64,000 nucleotides of DNA, from contig NW_008705565.1 in the NCBI RefSeq assembly GCF_000186865.1, forward strand, positions 62,459-126,458, read 5' to 3'. Under the pieces are notes generated by a model that saw only the letters and a program-made list of their open reading frames with translations, searched no databases and was not told where the DNA came from. The translations under genes were made by a program, and so were the position numbers. Source of the DNA: Aureococcus anophagefferens. Its lineage: Eukaryota > Sar > Pelagophyceae > Pelagomonadales > Pelagomonadaceae. This document shows, one piece after another, positions 8,281-16,764 of this stretch (positions within the stretch are counted from its first letter, which is position 1; each line of letters starts with the position of its first letter).

Positions 8281-9492
8281 TCAGTTCTCGTCGGCCGGCG
8301 CCGCGCGCGGCCGCGGCACGAAGGGCGGCGGCGTCGTCGCCGCGGCCGGCTCGCGCGGCGCGGGCGGCGGCATGGCCTCGGCGTCGTTCTCCCGCGCGAC
8401 GAGGAGGAGGAGCGGGGCGCGGGCGCCGGCGGCGGCCTTGCAGCGGTCGTGGACGTCGTCGAAGTCCTGGCGCGTCGCGTCCCAGCCGCGGACGCTCAGG
8501 ACGACGTCGCCGACCCGGAGGCCCGCGTCCGCGGCCGCGCCCCCGGGCCGGAGCTTGGAGACGATGATGTCGTCGCCGCGCTCGCCGATCGTGGCGCCGT
8601 AGCCGCCGCCGGCCGCGGGGTAGGGCACGTCGACCTCGACGACCGCGTGACCGTCCGGGACGACGGGGTCGCGCCGCTCCGGCGGCCGCGACGCGTCGCC
8701 GCGGATGGCGACGAAGCCCGCGGCGCTGCGGACCAGCGGCACCGGCGCGATGGGGTCGTCGTCGTCCGCGGCCGGCGGCGCGGCCTCGGCGGCCGGCGGC
8801 GCGGCGGCGGCCGCGGCGTCCTCCGCGCCCCCGGGCGCGCGGCTCTCGGCCGCCTCCGCGGCCGGCGGCGGCGCGGCTTCGGCGGCCGGCGCGTTCGCGG
8901 GCCGCTCGTTCAGGGCCCGGAGGGCCTGCATCCTGGAGACGTGCCGTTTGCCCGCCTCGTCGACGAAGACGACGGTCTCGCGGTCCGCGTGGCCGCGGCG
9001 GTACGTGGACCACCCGGCGAGCGCGCTCGCGTCGCCGCCGCGCTCGGACACGTAGGCAGCGAGGCCCGCGAGGTCCGCCGCCGCACGCTTCTTCGCCGCC
9101 GGGTTCGCGGCGCCCGCGGCCGCGCGCTTCTTCGGCGCCGCTTCTTCGGCCTTCGGCGCCGCGGGCTTCTTCTTCGGCGCCGCTTCCTCGGCTTTCGCTT
9201 TCGCCGCGGCGGGCTTCTTGTTCGGCGCCGCGTCTTCGGCCTTCGCCGCCGCGGGCTTCTTCGGCGCCGCGGCGGGCGCCGGCGCCGGCGCCGCGCTCTC
9301 TTGCTCCTTCTTTCGCCGCCCCCGCGATTCGAACGCGCGAATCAAGTCCTTGGGCACCTTCTCCTCTCGGTCGCCGTCGTTGTATATGACGTCGTAGGAA
9401 TCGTCGTGGATGCGATCGATGAGGCCCACGTACCACTTGTCGCCGCCGCGCCACCGGGCCTCGACGGTATCATTGATCCAGAAGGTGCTCAT
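8281..9492 (-). CDS. Tudor-like / PDZ protein with Lys-Ala-Pro linker
   Basis: 403 residues from ATG 9492 (MSTFWINDTVEARW). Residues about 5-60 form a Tudor/agenet-type barrel (VEARWRGGDKWYVGLIDRI, then YDVIYNDGDREEKVP), a fold that reads methylated histone tails or binds DNA. A low-complexity linker of repeated KKPAAAKAEEAAPKK blocks follows, then a small module (LAGLAAYVSERGGDASALAGWSTYRR) and a C-terminal PDZ domain at about 284-364 (AGLRVGDVVLSVRGWDATRQDF). The PDZ is a close relative of the one in the next gene on the same strand (shared VPxGHAV and VGDVxLSVxGxDATR), suggesting domain duplication. A chromatin-associated scaffold is a reasonable guess. Confidence 0.75.
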   Translation of the reverse strand: MSTFWINDTVEARWRGGDKWYVGLIDRIHDDSYDVIYNDGDREEKVPKDLIRAFESRGRRKKEQESAAPAPAPAAAPKKPAAAKAEDAAPNKKPAAAKAKAEEAAPKKKPAAPKAEEAAPKKRAAAGAANPAAKKRAAADLAGLAAYVSERGGDASALAGWSTYRRGHADRETVVFVDEAGKRHVSRMQALRALNERPANAPAAEAAPPPAAEAAESRAPGGAEDAAAAAAPPAAEAAPPAADDDDPIAPVPLVRSAAGFVAIRGDASRPPERRDPVVPDGHAVVEVDVPYPAAGGGYGATIGERGDDIIVSKLRPGGAAADAGLRVGDVVLSVRGWDATRQDFDDVHDRCKAAAGARAPLLLLVARENDAEAMPPPAPREPAAATTPPPFVPRPRAAPADEN

Positions 9493-10053
9493 GCTTCGCC
9501 CGGCGACGACGAGGTACGCGTCGCTCAGCGTGAGGCGGTGCCTCTCCACGCGCGACGCCTCGCTCTCCCTGGATATTCGAGATCGCTCGCCCAAAAAGTG
9601 GCAAATTCGCATTTTTTTTGTCCCCTTCCCGCAGCTAGCACATCTACGCGTCGCGCGACGGCGGTTGGCGCCGAGCCAGCGGCCGTCCGGGATTTGTTCT
9701 CGACGCGATCCGGAGCCGTGCGGCTGCGCGGCGTTCCCCGCGTCTCGAGTGTCCTTCTCCGGGCCGCGGCGCGGCGGCCGCGAAGCTTAAGCCAGCGGTC
9801 CAAACACCGCTAAGCAGCGCGGTAAAAATAGCAAGGAGGGAAGAACTAGGGAAGGAAGCAAAGCAAGAAGAAGGACAAGACGAGAGGGAACCGTCATGCA
9901 GGGGCACGATGCCGCCTCGATGCATGCAAGATGCTTCGCAAAGCCAACTTGGCAAAATCTCGTTCGGCTTGTGGCAACGTGCTCTCCTCCCACGCCGACA
10001 AGCGCCTCGCAAAGCGGTGTGAGCCGCGCCGCATCGACGCCACGGCAGGGACC
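9493..10053. other. 561-bp divergent intergenic region with a shared 18-bp leader motif
   Basis: This region separates the Tudor-PDZ gene (minus) from the coiled-coil gene (plus) and so should carry both promoters. It includes a purine-rich tract (9825-9890), a TGCATGCA core near 9920 and ATGCTTCGCAAAGCCAAC at 9931-9948. That ATG is in frame with the coiled-coil gene and could be an alternative start. The same 18-mer with two differences occurs at 37126-37143, in front of the MAPR gene. No RNA gene was recognised. Confidence 0.4.
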
Positions 10054-11430
10054 ATGTACGCGACGCCGACGGGCCTCTTCCCCGAGAGTCCGCCCGAGGA
10101 GGAGGACAAGAGCACGACGTCGCAGTCGACGCTGGGGTCGGCGTCGCTGGAGGACGAGCTGCGCAAGTACGAGGCCCTGGGCGCCGGCGCGTCGGAGGCC
10201 GAGGCCGTGGCGACGGCGCGGGTCGCGGGCCTCGAGCGCGCCCTGAGCGAGCGCGAGGCGACGATCGCGTCGCTCGAGGCGCGGCTCGTGCGGCGGTGGC
10301 GGCTCCGCCGCGACCGCGAGGAGGCGCGGTCCGTGCTCGAGGCCAAGGTCGCGGCGGCGGAGCGCGAGCGCGACGAGGCCCGGCGGCGCGCGGCGGCCGC
10401 GGCGCGCGCGCGCGGCGCCGCGCGCGCGGCGGCCGCGGAGTCGACGGAGGCGCTCGGCGCGTCGCGCGTCGAGGAGGCGCGGCTCGAGGAGCGGTCCAAC
10501 GCCGCGGCCGTCGCCGCTGCCGCCGCCGCGGACCACGCGGCGGCCCTGGGCCTGCCCCCGCCGGCGCCCGCCGCCGCCGGTGAGGGCGCCGCGTTCCGGA
10601 AGCGCGACGGCGCGCTGGCCGAGGCGCGATGCCTCGCGGAGGAGAACGACCGGCTCCGCTTCGCCTGCGGCGCCGCGCGCCAGCGCCTCGCCGCGGCGAC
10701 GGCCGCGGCGGCGCGCGCCGAGGCCGCCGCGCGGCGCGTCGTCCGGCGCAGCGACGCGCGCGTCCGGGCCGCGCGCACGGCCGTGACGGACATCCGCGAC
10801 GCGCTCGCCGGCGCCGCCGCGGACGTCGACGTCGACGCGCTCCTCGCGTCGGCGTCCCGCGCGCCGCCGCTCAAGCCCCGGCGCGCCGCGGCGCCCGCGA
10901 AGCCGCGCGCGCGCCGCCGCGCCGCGGCCGACGACGCGGCCGCGACGGACGACGCGACGGCCGGGTCGACGCTCGCGCGCCTCTCCGAGGAGGACGACGA
11001 CGCCATCACATCCGCGGACGACGCGCTCCCCAAGGGCGCCCAGGGCGACGCCACGGACGACGCGACGGCGGGCTCGACGCACGGCAACGACGAGGCGACG
11101 ATCCTCTCCGCGGGCGCGGACGACGAGGCCTCCGCCGAAGACGGCGCGATCACGTCCGCCGACGACGCTGACAAGCGCGCGACGCCGCCGCCGCCGGAGA
11201 AGGCGGCCCGCGCGCCCGGCGACGAGACCGACGACGCGACGGCGGGCTCGACGCTCCTCAACGACGACGCGACGCTCGGCGACGCGACGCTCGGGGCCTA
11301 CTCCGCCGGCGCCGACGACGAGGCGACGGCCGGCGACGAGGCGACGGCCGGCTCCGCGGACACGTCCACCGACGACGCGGCGAAGAAGCCCCTCGGCTTC
11401 GCGCCGGACCGCGCCTTCACCTGCGACTGA
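10054..11430 (+). CDS. Coiled-coil protein with acidic DATAGST repeats
   Basis: 458 residues from ATG 10054 (MYATPTGLFP); an in-frame ATG at 9931 would add 41 residues. Residues from about 25 to 290 are almost pure heptad-like Ala/Arg/Glu helix, predicting a long coiled coil. The C-terminal part is acidic and carries three copies of a TDDATAGST motif embedded in longer repeats with AITSADDA and SAGADDEA, a layout typical of disordered, possibly phosphorylated tails. A KPRRAAAPAKPRARRR basic patch separates the two parts and could be a nuclear signal. I do not recognise the family. It converges on the next gene with 72 bp between stops. Confidence 0.65.
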   Translation: MYATPTGLFPESPPEEEDKSTTSQSTLGSASLEDELRKYEALGAGASEAEAVATARVAGLERALSEREATIASLEARLVRRWRLRRDREEARSVLEAKVAAAERERDEARRRAAAAARARGAARAAAAESTEALGASRVEEARLEERSNAAAVAAAAAADHAAALGLPPPAPAAAGEGAAFRKRDGALAEARCLAEENDRLRFACGAARQRLAAATAAAARAEAAARRVVRRSDARVRAARTAVTDIRDALAGAAADVDVDALLASASRAPPLKPRRAAAPAKPRARRRAAADDAAATDDATAGSTLARLSEEDDDAITSADDALPKGAQGDATDDATAGSTHGNDEATILSAGADDEASAEDGAITSADDADKRATPPPPEKAARAPGDETDDATAGSTLLNDDATLGDATLGAYSAGADDEATAGDEATAGSADTSTDDAAKKPLGFAPDRAFTCD

Positions 11431-11502
11431 GGACCGCCTCCCCCGCTGTTGTTGTAACCGGGGTGTGTGTCGCGGTTCAAGTTCGGTACCTCACACGGCA
11501 TG

Positions 11503-12549
11503 CTAGCGTTCCGTTAGCGTCGCCCCGCCGTCGTCCGCGGCGAGGCCCGGGCGCAGCGCGGACACCGTCGCCGCGAACGCGAGGAGCCGCGCGGCGTAGA
11601 ACGTCGGCCGCGTCGCCTCCCGCGCGTCCCGCGCGAGGGCCGCCCGGTCCGGGTGGCGGTAGGGCGTCTTCACGAAGACCTCGCGGCCGTCGGGCGGCCG
11701 CGCGGCCACGAGCGTGAGCCGCTGCGCCTGGAGCAAAGCGTTGCTGAAGTGCGCGCGGCGGTCGTCCGGGTCCCTCGGGCAGACGAGCGTCCGGCCGGCG
11801 TCCGCCGGGTCCGGCGCCAAAAAGACGGGCCAGCTTTTCCGTTCCGGCTCGAAGCCCAGGGACGCGAGCGCGCGGCAGACGAGCGGTTTCGTCATCTCGA
11901 GCGTCCGCGTCTCGCAGCCGAGCTTCTCGCAGAGGGCCGCGAAGGCGTGCAGGGTCAGCGCCGCGAGGCCCCGGCCGCGGTAGGCCTCGGCGACGTGGAG
12001 GCCGCGCGCGTAGACCGCGCCGTCCGCGCCGACCTCCGCGAGCACGCGCGCGATCTTCGTGCCCTTGGCGCGGTCGACGCCGAGCACGACGGAGAAGCGG
12101 CGGTCGCCGTCCTCGCGGTCCCGCAGGAGCGCCACGTCGTAGCAGTCGCCGGCGGCGTCGTGGACGCGGCCCACGAGCGACCGCTGCGGCGGCCGCGACG
12201 CCGCGACGCCATTCGACGCGAGGCCGGCGGCGAGCGCCGCGCCGTCGCCCGCGCACCGGCCCGCGGCGAGGGCCAGCGCGAAGAGGAAGTGCTGCACGAG
12301 CGGCAGGGACTGGGCGTGGGCGTTGTCCGCGTCCGTCAGGAGCTTCTCGAGGTTGCCGCGCACCTCGATGCCCTCGCAGGGCGTGTCTTTTGCCACTTCT
12401 CTCAGGTCCGCCTCGCAGTGCTTGTAGCTCAGGAGCTCCGACGCGCGCGCGGCCGCGTCGAAGGTCAGGGATGGGTGTGCGTTTTGCGCTGGTGGAGGCG
12501 GCGGTGGAGGCGGTATGGCAGTGTTATGAGACGGCGTAGCAAGCACCAT
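11503..12549 (-). CDS. GNAT-type N-acetyltransferase-like protein
   Basis: 348 residues from ATG 12549. The acetyl-CoA binding motif A of the GNAT fold is visible as ARGLHVAEAYRGRGLAALTLHAFA (R/QxxGxG/A equivalent RGRGLA), preceded by a beta strand FSVVLGVDRAKGTKIARVLAEVG and followed by CETRTLEMTKPLVCRALASLGFEP, which resembles motif B. The N-terminus has a proline run (IPPPPPPPPA) and a helical region, and the C-terminus is an extra 100 residues of unknown nature. The substrate is unknown. The start lies only 57 bp from that of the divergent gene, so both must share a very short promoter. Confidence 0.65.
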   Translation of the reverse strand: MVLATPSHNTAIPPPPPPPPAQNAHPSLTFDAAARASELLSYKHCEADLREVAKDTPCEGIEVRGNLEKLLTDADNAHAQSLPLVQHFLFALALAAGRCAGDGAALAAGLASNGVAASRPPQRSLVGRVHDAAGDCYDVALLRDREDGDRRFSVVLGVDRAKGTKIARVLAEVGADGAVYARGLHVAEAYRGRGLAALTLHAFAALCEKLGCETRTLEMTKPLVCRALASLGFEPERKSWPVFLAPDPADAGRTLVCPRDPDDRRAHFSNALLQAQRLTLVAARPPDGREVFVKTPYRHPDRAALARDAREATRPTFYAARLLAFAATVSALRPGLAADDGGATLTER

Positions 12550-12606
12550 CGCGCGCCGCTGAACATCAACATCCACTCGACCCCATCTCGACCGCCACAA
12601 CTCGGC

Positions 12607-13116
12607 ATGGAGCTCGGAATGCGGCCCCTGTTCGGCCTCTCTACGGCCTCTCGCGTCGCCACAACGGGCGCGCTCGCTCGCGGCTCTACTGTGCGCCGCG
12701 CGCTGGCGGCGACGCGCGGTACGCTGGGCTCGCAACCCCCCGGAGGCAAGGATTTGCGCCGCGCATTAGCCACCACGCGCGGCACGCTCGGCTCGCACTC
12801 CCCCGGAGGCAAGGACTTCGATGGCAAGCGCAAAACAGCGGAAGACGCGTTCATCCGCGCGCGCGAGCTGTCGGCGCGATCGACGAGCTCCTCGTCGACG
12901 CCCGGCGTGCCCGTTGAGCAGGTGCTCATCGACAAGCCTGACGAGGTCTGCCCCGAGCGTCTCGGCGAGGCGCGGTCGTCCTACGACGAGTCGATCGCGG
13001 ACTGGAAGCTCGAGCTGCTCGCGGAGCTCGAGGCCATGGTCATCGAAAAGCAGCTCCCGACCCTCACGGACGCGCAAAAGGCGCGGCTGGTGCAGTGGAA
13101 CATCGAGTCCGAGTAG
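12607..13116 (+). CDS. Small unknown protein with internal 21-residue repeat
   Basis: 169 residues from ATG 12607. The N-terminus is rich in Arg, Ser, Thr and Ala without acids (MELGMRPLFGLSTASRVATTGALAR...), as in mitochondrial or plastid import leaders. Two tandem copies of a 21-residue unit beginning RRALA and ending PPGGKD or SPGGKD follow. The C-terminal half is a charged helix region (LGEARSSYDESIADWKLELLAELEAMV). I do not recognise it. The frame is open well upstream because it is antisense to the GNAT gene, so the start is uncertain. Its stop is 22 bp from that of the convergent PX-ABC1 gene. Confidence 0.5.
   Translation: MELGMRPLFGLSTASRVATTGALARGSTVRRALAATRGTLGSQPPGGKDLRRALATTRGTLGSHSPGGKDFDGKRKTAEDAFIRARELSARSTSSSSTPGVPVEQVLIDKPDEVCPERLGEARSSYDESIADWKLELLAELEAMVIEKQLPTLTDAQKARLVQWNIESE
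12693..12818 (+). repeat. Two tandem 63-bp units inside a coding region
   Basis: Units 12693-12755 and 12756-12818 each start GCGCCGCGC and contain ACGCGCGG and CCCCGGAGGCAAGGA. They differ at roughly a dozen positions. Because 63 is a multiple of three the protein simply gains 21 residues, consistent with a recent in-frame duplication. Confidence 0.8.
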
Positions 13117-13138
13117 ACACGGACCGTAAGAATCAAAC

Positions 13139-15619
13139 TTACGAGCCCGCGCGCGTCGCCTCGTTCGCGGCCTCGCGCGCGCGCTTCGCGTAGATGCCGA
13201 GGAAGTCGACGGTCACCGGCAGGCCCATGACGTAGCCGTGGAGGAGGTCGAGCGCGCGGAACGTCGAGAGGAGGGGCTTGAAGCCGCTCGCGGCCTTCTC
13301 CTTCTCGCCCTTGAGCTTCTCCTTGATGTCGTCGATGCCCTTCTGCGAGTCCTTGAGGAACGAGTCGATGTCCTCGAGGTCCGTCTCCTGGTTCGTCGTC
13401 GACCGGCGGAACGCGAACTCGAGGTGCTCGAAGATCGTCGCCGCGGGGACGGACGCGTGCGTCTCGACGCCCAGGTTCTTGAGCGCCGCGGGCAGCTCGT
13501 CGACGGCCGCGCGGAGGAGGCAGTCGACGAGCCGCGCGATGCCGAGGCGCTGCGCGTCGGGCATGATCTCGTGCATGCCCCAGTCCAGCAGCACGGGGAT
13601 CGCGGCGACGCCGCCGCCGTCCGTTCGCCGCACGTCGACGAGGATGTTGCCCGGGTGCGGGTCCATGTTCACGACGCCGCCGTGGAAGAGCAGCGTCGCG
13701 TGCGCGTCGACGAGCGCGTCGATGCACCGCTGGAGCGGCGCGCCCTTGAGGTCGTGCTTCGCCATGGCGACGTCGATGCGGTCGCCCGCGCACCAGCGCA
13801 TGCAGAGCACGCCGGACCGGAGCGCGGCCACATCGTCCGTGTAGAGCGCCTCGGGCACGACGGCCTCGGAGCCGCGCGCCGCGAGCGCGGCGCGCGCGAC
13901 GCCGAGCGCCCGGGCCTCGGCTTCAAAGTCCATCTCCTGGAGCAGGTTCTGGTACTGGTTCTCGACGATCTCGCCGAGGTCCGGCGTCGCGGGCTCGAGC
14001 GCCATCAGAATCTTCGCGATGACCTTCAGGCAGCACATGTCCACGTACATGACGTGGCGCACGCCCGCCTTCTGGATCTTCACGGCGACGTCGCCGCCGC
14101 CGACGGCGACGCGGTGCACCTGCGCGATGGACGCGGACGCGACGGGCTTCGCCAGGTCGCGGTCGCCGAGCGCTCCTTTGACGGCCGCGGGCGCGCCGCG
14201 CGCGCGGCGCCGCGCCGTCGCCGGGGCCATCGCCGGCATGGCGTCGCAGAGGAGCGCCAGCGGCTCGACGAACTCGTCCGCGAGGAAGCCGCGCTGGTTG
14301 CTGACCTGGGGAGGATTCAACTTCGCTTCGACGCGAGTGTTTCGCGCGCGCGCGTTCCAAAACAAGCATCCACGCTTCGAGGCCGTTCCAAAAATCAGCC
14401 GAAACGAGTGGAACACGGCCGAGAGAGGAGCCTTTGGGAATGTCGCACCCTGGTCGCCGACGACCTGGCCCATCTTCACGAGGAGGCCCCGGTCCATCTT
14501 CGCGAGCAGCACGGTCACGTCGGCGATGACGCGCACGGAGAGGCGCTCGAGGAAGGCGCGCTCCGTCGACGCCAGCAGCGACCGCGTGAAGGCGTCGAGG
14601 TGGTCGTTTTCGTCGCGCTCGACGCCGTGCCACCACCGCGCGAGCCGCCAGAGGTGCAAACACCAGAAGACGCTCGGGATGCGGTAGTTGTAGCGGTGGG
14701 CGCCGCGATACCCATAAAGAAAGAGCGTGCACGCCGAGAGCGCCGCGGACGTCCCGGGGAAGCCCCGCCGGGCGACGAACGCTAAAAACGCGGCCGTCGA
14801 CGCGACCACGAAGACGCCGTAGCACCGCGCGGCGAGGACGATGAGCGCCGCGATGGCCTGGCTCAGGCACTCCTCGGGCTCGGCGACGCGCCTCTCCAGC
14901 GCGAGGACCCGCTCCGCGAGGGCGCCGGCCTCGTCGTCGTCGCCGCCGCCCGCGGCGGCGTCGCCGAGGAACGCGTCGAAAAGCGCCGCCGACTTCTCCG
15001 AGAGCGCGGGGCAGCACGCGACGCGCCGGAGCCAGCCGTCGAGGGCGGCGCGCCGCGCCTCGCGGCCGCCGAAGACCTTGGACGGGAACGGCGCGCCGCG
15101 GAGCACGCGCGCGGCCGCGCCCCGGCGCTCGACGCGGAGCAGCGCGGCCCGGAGCGCGCAGAATTCGCTGTAGCGGCGCTCGGCGCGCCGGGGCCCGGCG
15201 GCGACGACGTAGTAGGCGACGCCGCCGGCGACGGCGACGGAGCTCACGGCGACGCGCGCGTCGCCGAGCAGCGCCTTGGCGATGCGCTCCGCGGCGGGCC
15301 GGAGCCCGTGGACGTCGCCGCGGACGCGGACGCCGCCGGACGCGAGCGCCGCGGGGAAGGACCGCGCGCCGCTCAGCACGTCCCGCTCCACGTCGGGCGT
15401 GCGGAACTGGACGACGACGGCGCCCGACGGCGCCGCCGCCGCGTCGCCGCCGGCGGCGACGCGCAGCGTGGTGCCCTCGGACCAGGCCCGGAAGGTCCGC
15501 TTGCCGCCGCTCGTGACCCAGACCTCGGAGGGCAGCGCGGCGCCGACGTCCCGCCCGTCGTACTTGAGCGCACCGTCCAGGGACAGCTCCTCCACGGGCT
15601 GCCTTCCAGGGCTGGCCAT
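13139..15619 (-). CDS. PX domain - ABC1/COQ8 (ADCK) atypical kinase fusion
   Basis: Two exons: 15619-14462 and 14305-13139, 774 residues, start ATG 15619 (MASPGRQPVEEL). A PX domain at about 120-230 (RRYSEFCALRAALL, FPSKVFGG, LDGWLRRV, LFDAFLG) predicts phosphoinositide binding. Hydrophobic helices at about 255-305 follow. The ABC1 kinase shows KMGQ, ASIAQVHRV, VAVKIQKAGV, MDPHPGNILV and LLDWGM. ABC1 kinases act in ubiquinone synthesis and lipid handling in mitochondria and plastids; a PX partner suggests a different membrane here. The intron (14306-14461) falls inside the diagnostic KMGQ...loop, is 156 bp, has no stop and keeps frame, so an unspliced transcript would still translate. Removing it restores KMGQVVSNQRGFL, which aligns with ADCK1-type sequences. 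Confidence 0.85.
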   Translation of the reverse strand: MASPGRQPVEELSLDGALKYDGRDVGAALPSEVWVTSGGKRTFRAWSEGTTLRVAAGGDAAAAPSGAVVVQFRTPDVERDVLSGARSFPAALASGGVRVRGDVHGLRPAAERIAKALLGDARVAVSSVAVAGGVAYYVVAAGPRRAERRYSEFCALRAALLRVERRGAAARVLRGAPFPSKVFGGREARRAALDGWLRRVACCPALSEKSAALFDAFLGDAAAGGGDDDEAGALAERVLALERRVAEPEECLSQAIAALIVLAARCYGVFVVASTAAFLAFVARRGFPGTSAALSACTLFLYGYRGAHRYNYRIPSVFWCLHLWRLARWWHGVERDENDHLDAFTRSLLASTERAFLERLSVRVIADVTVLLAKMDRGLLVKMGQVVGDQGATFPKAPLSAVFHSFRLIFGTASKRGCLFWNARARNTRVEAKLNPPQVSNQRGFLADEFVEPLALLCDAMPAMAPATARRRARGAPAAVKGALGDRDLAKPVASASIAQVHRVAVGGGDVAVKIQKAGVRHVMYVDMCCLKVIAKILMALEPATPDLGEIVENQYQNLLQEMDFEAEARALGVARAALAARGSEAVVPEALYTDDVAALRSGVLCMRWCAGDRIDVAMAKHDLKGAPLQRCIDALVDAHATLLFHGGVVNMDPHPGNILVDVRRTDGGGVAAIPVLLDWGMHEIMPDAQRLGIARLVDCLLRAAVDELPAALKNLGVETHASVPAATIFEHLEFAFRRSTTNQETDLEDIDSFLKDSQKGIDDIKEKLKGEKEKAASGFKPLLSTFRALDLLHGYVMGLPVTVDFLGIYAKRAREAANEATRAGS
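14306..14461 (-). mobile_element. Introner-type intron D (decayed copy), in the PX-ABC1 gene
   Basis: 156 bp. In gene direction it begins GTCGGCGACCAGGGTGCGAC and ends ...CCTCCCCAG. The upstream 12 bases (GTCGGCGACCAG) match the first 12 of the next exon (GTCAGCAACCAG) at 10 positions, a decayed target-site repeat. The interior shares long stretches with the other three copies (AAAGGCTCCTCTCTCGGCC, CACTCGTTTCGGCTGATTTT, the GGAACGCGCGCGCGCG run). It has lost about 45 bp, including most of the outer inverted repeats, so it looks like the oldest copy. Same element orientation as copies A and B relative to transcription. Confidence 0.85.
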
Positions 15620-15779
15620 CGTGGCAGACAGAAGATGAATGAACCTGTCGCAAGCCGTCCGTGCCGTCACCGTGCAGCCTCGAGCACTTCAAATGTACCT
15701 GCGCCTGGTCGAGAACTCGCGCGCGGACTCGCATATGCCGCCGGCCGCGAGCGCGCAGCGCGACTAAGGCCGCTGTAGC

Positions 15780-16406
15780 TTAGTCCGACACTATCTCCAG
15801 CGGCGCCTTCCAGGACGCGCGCGTCGCGAGGCGGTCCGTCTTGCGCCGTCGCGGCGGCTTCTTGCCCTCGGCCCAGCGCACGACGCGCTCCATGTCCTCG
15901 TCGTCCATGCCCATGCCCGTGCGGATGTGGTGGAGCTCGCAGCCCTTGGTGTTCCGGTTCGCGCGGAGGTCGCGGAGGTTGTCGCCGTTGTCGTCGACGA
16001 AGCACACGTCCTGGGGCCGGATGCCCCGGGGCTTCATGATCTTGGCGAAGGTGAGCTTCGCCTTGTCCAGGTCGCCCTTGGGGTGCTGCTCGATGCCGTA
16101 GCAGTCGCGCGCGCGGAAGTGGCGCAGGAGCCGCGCGGCGTTGAGCGTCTTCACGACAGTGGACCGCGAGTTGAAGCTCACGATGCCGAGGTCGCAGCCG
16201 AAGGACCGGATGGCGGCCAGCATGCTGTCCAGGCTCTTGACTCTGTCGTGGCCGCCGAGGGCCGCGACGCCCTGCTGGGAGTACAGATTCACATCCACGG
16301 CCGCGAGAGTCTTGTCGAAGTCGAACAGGACCACGCGCTTCCGCTGGCCGACTCGGATGGGCTCGTAGCTCTCCTCGGCGTCGAGGAAGCTCGCCGACGC
16401 GCCCAT
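15780..16406 (-). CDS. HAD-superfamily phosphatase-like protein, N-myristoylation motif
   Basis: 208 residues from ATG 16406. The first HAD motif is DFDKTL (Asp29 nucleophile and Asp31 acid), motif II is the Ser of IVSFNSRS, and motif III/IV is the VCFVDDNGDNL segment, all in order with usual spacing for small cytosolic phosphatases of the magnesium-dependent phosphatase-1 class. The N-terminus MGASAS fits N-myristoylation (Gly2, Ser6), suggesting membrane association. The C-terminus is basic (KKPPRRRKTDR). The first 13 codons and the upstream DNA are part of a 116-bp unit present three times (16366-16703), so two decoy starts lie upstream of the real one. Confidence 0.8.
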   Translation of the reverse strand: MGASASFLDAEESYEPIRVGQRKRVVLFDFDKTLAAVDVNLYSQQGVAALGGHDRVKSLDSMLAAIRSFGCDLGIVSFNSRSTVVKTLNAARLLRHFRARDCYGIEQHPKGDLDKAKLTFAKIMKPRGIRPQDVCFVDDNGDNLRDLRANRNTKGCELHHIRTGMGMDDEDMERVVRWAEGKKPPRRRKTDRLATRASWKAPLEIVSD

Positions 16407-16703
16407 GGCCGCCTCCCGGCCCTGGACACGCGGTCTATTTCGCTGGAACGACAGCGCCGATGAGGCAGCCCAAACCCAGCTTAGCTCTCCTCGGCGTCGA
16501 GGAAGCTCGCCGACGCGCCCATGGCCGCCTCCCGGCCCTGGACACGCGGTCTATTTCGCTGGAACGACAGCGCCGATGAGGCAGCCCAAACCCAGCTTAG
16601 CTCTCCTCGGCGTCGAGGAAGCTCGCCGACGCTCCCATGGCCGCCTCCCGGCCCTGGACACGCGGTCTATTTCGCTGGAACGACAGCGCCGATGAGGCAG
16701 CCC
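16366..16703. repeat. 116-bp tandem triplication covering the HAD gene start
   Basis: Copies begin at 16366, 16482 and 16598; the third stops at about 16703, giving 2.9 units with almost no differences. Copy 1 contains the true start of the HAD gene. On the minus strand, copies 2 and 3 each encode a free 13-codon ORF, MGASASFLDAEES then TAA, identical to the HAD N-terminus. If the transcript starts in or upstream of copy 3 these would act as two upstream ORFs. On the plus strand the array lies just before the RhoGEF gene. Confidence 0.9.
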
Positions 16704-16764
16704 GCTGCACGTTTCCCATGCAACATGCACCTAGGCAAGGAGAGCTTGGCGCCCAGCTCCACAG

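Noticed and set aside
14306..14461. Reading the ABC1 gene as a single uninterrupted ORF
   Set aside because: The segment is a clear relative of the other three introner introns, and its removal restores the conserved KMGQ loop spacing.
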